DNA of 7,697 bases from Christensenella sp. UBA3944 (lineage in GTDB: Bacteria > Bacillota > Clostridia > Christensenellales > DTU072). The translations under genes and the position numbers were made by a program. The notes below the pieces were generated by a model. It was not told the origin of the DNA and did not search any database. It saw only the letters and a list, made by a program, of their open reading frames with translations. Shown piece after piece: positions 5,993 through 7,697 of the stretch. The first letter of the stretch is position 1. Each line of letters begins with the position of its first letter. Location of the stretch: NCBI GenBank assembly GCA_002385605.1, contig DGDU01000057.1, positions 1 through 7,697 on the forward strand, read 5' to 3'.

Positions 5993-6697
5993 ATGGATTT
6001 CAAATATAAAAGAGTGCTAATCAAGTTGTCCGGCGAGGCCTTAGCGGGCGAAAGCGGCTTTGGAATCAATCATGAAGTGGTAGATAACATCGTAAGGCAG
6101 ATAGGCAAAGCCAACAAAAACGGCGTCCAGATAGGCGTCGTAATAGGCGGCGGCAACTTCTGGCGCGGGCGCCAGGGCACAAACATGGACCGCACTACAG
6201 CCGACCATATGGGAATGCTGGCAACCGTCATAAATGCCCTTGCCTTGCAGGACGCCCTCGAAAGGCACGGCATCCAGACAAGGGTGCAGACAGCCCTTCC
6301 GATAACCAGCGTAGCCGAGCCTTACATCATCCGCAAGGCTATAAGGCACCTCGAAAAGGGCAGGGTAGTTATTATGGCGTGCGGCACGGGAAACCCGTAC
6401 TTCACAACCGATACGGCGGCGGCGCTTCGGGCGGCCGAAATTCACGCAGAAGTCATACTGCTTGCCAAGAATGTAGACGGTATTTATGATTCCGACCCAA
6501 AGAAAAACCCCGGCGCCGTAAAGTACAGCCAGATAAACCACCTCGACTTTATAAAGCAGGGCCTCTCGGCTATGGACACCACAGCAGTCAGCCTTTGTAT
6601 GGACAACCGCATACCGATTATCGCCTTCGGCCTCTCGCAGGAGAACAGCATTATTAGGGCGATTTCGGGCGAGGAGTTCGGTACAATAATCAACTAA
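5993..6697 (+). CDS. pyrH: UMP kinase (uridylate kinase)
   Basis: This 234-aa cytoplasmic, hexameric amino-acid-kinase-fold enzyme makes UDP from UMP and ATP in pyrimidine nucleotide synthesis. Features in order are KLSGEAL (11-17, phosphate binding), GVVIGGGNFWRG (48-59), TTADHMGMLATVINA (68-82, UMP site with Asp71), CGTGNPYFTTDTAA (130-143, UMP/transfer site) and LLAKNVDGIYDSDP (156-169, ATP site). Length and motifs are complete. The usual AGGTGNPFFTTD reads ACGTGNPYFTTD, a mild substitution. ATG 5993 has GGAGG at 5984-5988. tsf and pyrH are adjacent as in many bacteria, but frr, which usually follows, is missing; a terminator and a riboflavin transport unit come next. Confidence 0.97.
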   Translation: MDFKYKRVLIKLSGEALAGESGFGINHEVVDNIVRQIGKANKNGVQIGVVIGGGNFWRGRQGTNMDRTTADHMGMLATVINALALQDALERHGIQTRVQTALPITSVAEPYIIRKAIRHLEKGRVVIMACGTGNPYFTTDTAAALRAAEIHAEVILLAKNVDGIYDSDPKKNPGAVKYSQINHLDFIKQGLSAMDTTAVSLCMDNRIPIIAFGLSQENSIIRAISGEEFGTIIN

Positions 6698-6725
6698 TAT
6701 TTATATTTATGTTTAGTGCAAACGG

Positions 6726-6757
6726 GCGTTCTGTGGTATTACCACAGGGCGCTTTTT
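6726..6757 (+). terminator. Intrinsic terminator after pyrH, built on a palindrome
   Basis: A long stem forms from GCGTTCTGTGG and its partner CCACAGGGCGC, with two G-U pairs and a minimal loop around 6737-6741. It is followed by TTTTT (6753-6757). It starts 29 bases after the pyrH stop. Its core is the 17-bp palindrome that recurs at 6775-6791. Confidence 0.85.
6728..6748 (+). repeat. Palindromic repeat, copy 1
   Basis: This 21-base sequence is identical to 6772-6792. It contains the perfect odd-centred palindrome CTGTGGTATTACCACAG (6731-6747). The inner TGGTATTACCA fits the general TGGT-N3-ACCA form of FadR-type GntR operators. This copy doubles as the stem of the pyrH terminator. Its outer flanks pair as GCG/CGC. 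Confidence 0.85.
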
Positions 6758-6771
6758 ATTGCCTGATTTAT

Positions 6772-6792
6772 GTTCTGTGGTATTACCACAGG
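6772..6792 (+). repeat. Palindromic repeat, copy 2
   Basis: This is the second identical 21-base copy, with palindrome 6775-6791, starting 44 bp after copy 1 on the same strand. Its flanks extend the stem with different but still complementary bases (TATGT before, ACATA after, 6769-6797). No T-tract follows, so this copy is not a terminator. It lies 56 bp upstream of the -35 of the riboswitch promoter, where a regulator could act. Function is unknown. Confidence 0.8.
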
Positions 6793-6846
6793 ACATACTC
6801 AGGATAAATATTTTCACGCAAATTCACCTTAACGGCGCAAATTCTG

Positions 6847-6875
6847 TTGCAATACTTATTTTCGCGGTGTATAAT
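6847..6875 (+). promoter_or_regulatory. Sigma-A promoter for the FMN riboswitch-ribU unit
   Basis: TTGCAA (6847-6852) and the consensus TATAAT (6870-6875) are 17 bp apart. The predicted start near 6882 coincides with the first bases of the riboswitch P1 stem, the expected arrangement. A 9-base direct repeat CGCAAATTC lies just upstream (6817-6825 and 6836-6844). Confidence 0.82.
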
Positions 6876-6883
6876 AATTATAA

Positions 6884-7000
6884 GATTCTTTGAGGCGGAG
6901 TGAAAGTCTCCACCGGCGGTAAAAGTCCGCTAACGCGCGAAAGCGCGCCGAATAGGTGAAATTCCTATACCGACAGTTATAGTCTGGATGAGAAAAGAAT
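6884..7000 (+). promoter_or_regulatory. FMN riboswitch (RFN element) aptamer
   Basis: The conserved RFN architecture is complete. P1 is ATTCTT (6885-6890) with AAGAAT (6995-7000). P2 is GCGGA (6895-6899) with TCCGC (6926-6930). The hallmark strings ACCGGCGGT (6912-6920), AGGTGAAATTCC (6954-6965) and CCGACAGTTATAGTCTGG-ATG (6970-6990) are present. Two hairpins are easy to see: CGCGC-GAAA-GCGCG (6934-6947, the variable arm with a GNRA loop) and ATAGG with CCTAT (6952-6968). In this family FMN binding stabilises the aptamer and favours the downstream terminator, switching off riboflavin uptake when flavin is plentiful. The following gene is a riboflavin ECF substrate protein, which agrees. Confidence 0.96.
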
Positions 7001-7027
7001 GGGTAAATCTACCTATATTTTCTAAAG

Positions 7028-7057
7028 TGCCTTAGAGATTCTAAAGCATTTTTTTTT
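7028..7057 (+). terminator. Riboswitch-controlled intrinsic terminator
   Basis: TGCCTTAGA (7028-7036) pairs with TCTAAAGCA (7040-7048) with one C-A mismatch and a GAT loop, followed by nine Ts (7049-7057). It is the expression platform of the FMN riboswitch. A competing pairing is visible: ATTCT (7038-7042), in its loop and right arm, complements AGAAT (6996-7000) of the P1 3' strand. TCTAA (7021-7025) can also pair with TTAGA (7032-7036). Either could act as an antiterminator in the FMN-free state; the choice between them is inference. Confidence 0.85.
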
Positions 7058-7083
7058 GCCCATAAATAAGAAAGTGGGCAGAA

Positions 7084-7090
7084 AAGGAGG
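7084..7090 (+). promoter_or_regulatory. Ribosome binding site of ribU
   Basis: AAGGAGG, complementary to the 16S 3' end, lies 6 bases before ATG 7097 and fixes that start. A small 5-bp hairpin, GCCCA (7058-7062) with TGGGC (7075-7079), lies between the terminator and this site. It leaves the site exposed, so the switch most likely acts on transcription rather than translation. Confidence 0.85.
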
Positions 7091-7096
7091 TTTAGA

Positions 7097-7690
7097 ATGT
7101 CTGATTACAGGCTCAAGCGTTTGGCGGCAACCGGTATTTTCGCGGCGATTTCGATTGTTATTTTATTCGCCATTCCCAAATTCCCGCTGTTTTTGCCTTT
7201 CTTAGAGTACGATTTCGCCGATGTGCCCATAATTTTGCTTACAATCCTTTACGGGCCCGTCCACGGGTTAATTGTTACCGCCATTGTATGCATTATTCAG
7301 GGCTTTACGCTGTCGGCGGGCTCGGGCGTTATGGGCATTTTGATGCACTTTATCGCTACGGGCACATATGTTGTTGCCTTCGGGCTGCTTACAAGAAAGC
7401 TTAAAAGCCCGGGCGGGTATATTTTCAGCGCTTTTATAGGAGTTCTCGCCTGGACGGCCATAATGATACCTTTTAATATCCTCATTACGCCCTTGTTTAT
7501 GAAGGTGCCCCGCGAGGCAATCTACGGCATTTTGCTTCCGTCTATAATACCCTTTAACCTCGTAAAATCGGCGGGCAACTCGGCTATCGCGCTCATCCTC
7601 TTCTTTACTCTCGACAGGGTAACCAAGAGAGCTTTAACCCGCGAGCGTGACAAATTCCTTAAGCCCAAAGCCGACAAAAAACAGGATTGA
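7097..7690 (+). CDS. ribU: Riboflavin-specific ECF transporter S component (RibU-type)
   Basis: This 197-aa, six-helix membrane protein binds riboflavin and, with the shared EcfT and ATPase subunits (not in this window), imports it. Sequence marks are FLPFLEYDFADVP (32-44), the hallmark of RibU-type S components. The AAT/AA-rich first helix (RLAATGIFAAISI) is of the kind that contacts EcfT. GSGVMGILMHFIATGTY follows (75-91), and then the conserved PFNLVKSAGNS (152-162) in the last part. The C-terminal tail is basic (TKRALTRERDKFLKPKADKKQD). The gene is complete, with its TGA at 7688-7690 and only seven bases after it. Specificity for riboflavin is supported independently by the FMN riboswitch in its leader. 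It appears to form a single-gene unit with that leader, though anything downstream lies outside the window. Confidence 0.95.
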   Translation: MSDYRLKRLAATGIFAAISIVILFAIPKFPLFLPFLEYDFADVPIILLTILYGPVHGLIVTAIVCIIQGFTLSAGSGVMGILMHFIATGTYVVAFGLLTRKLKSPGGYIFSAFIGVLAWTAIMIPFNILITPLFMKVPREAIYGILLPSIIPFNLVKSAGNSAIALILFFTLDRVTKRALTRERDKFLKPKADKKQD

Positions 7691-7697
7691 AATTTAT

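Noticed and set aside
6728..6792. Paired palindromes as a CRISPR array, att site or insertion-sequence ends
   Set aside because: There are only two copies, same orientation, with a 23-bp gap, no transposase or integrase gene and no further spacers; a hairpin or operator pair explains it better.
105..7697. A wholly new multi-gene defence or mobile system
   Set aside because: Every sizeable gene falls in a known housekeeping or sporulation family except the SpoIIM-like one, and base composition looks uniform; nothing supports a novel system here.

Overview
The window reads as a contig-end fragment from an endospore-forming member of the Bacillota (Clostridia-like). The evidence is a SpoIVB S55 peptidase, a SpoIIM-like membrane protein, a DacF-type carboxypeptidase, ScpA/ScpB, a short EF-Ts, an FMN riboswitch driving a RibU-type ECF substrate protein, and strong AGGAGG-type ribosome binding sites. 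Coding regions use ATA (Ile) and AGG (Arg) freely and have intermediate GC. All genes are on the + strand. I cannot name a genus from the sequence.

Layout. Positions 1-104 are not genomic: they hold an error-bearing Illumina P5/i5/Nextera adapter ending in the Tn5 mosaic end, so biology starts at 105. Positions 107-871 are the 3' part of spoIVB, cut by the contig end. A 14-bp dyad follows at 902-951 and overlaps the start of a five-helix membrane protein (933-1553, probably SpoIIM-like). Next is a secreted D-Ala-D-Ala carboxypeptidase (1613-2806), whose Shine-Dalgarno lies in the loop of a perfect 9-bp hairpin, and then an intrinsic terminator. A consensus sigma-A promoter (2861-2889) starts a second unit: M50 site-2-type protease (3005-3721), scpA (3729-4523) and scpB (4504-5202, overlapping scpA). 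A second consensus-like promoter (5213-5241) precedes tsf (5277-5948). A terminator sits in the 44-nt gap before pyrH (5993-6697).

The 399 bases between pyrH and the last gene hold no protein gene but are densely regulatory. They contain a pyrH terminator built on a 17-bp palindrome, a second copy of that palindrome 44 bp downstream, a promoter, a complete FMN riboswitch, its terminator and a perfect ribosome binding site for ribU (7097-7690).

Functionally, the left third is sporulation and envelope (sigma-K checkpoint protease, probable engulfment protein, cortex/wall carboxypeptidase). The middle is chromosome segregation (ScpAB, the kleisin and winged-helix partners of SMC). The right part is translation elongation plus UMP phosphorylation, followed by FMN-sensing riboflavin import. 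I see no mobile element, CRISPR array, RNA gene or clearly new multi-gene system. The points most worth a second look are the adapter artefact, the paired palindromes with compensating flanks, the start-site hairpin of the carboxypeptidase gene, and the separation of tsf and pyrH from their usual partners rpsB and frr.
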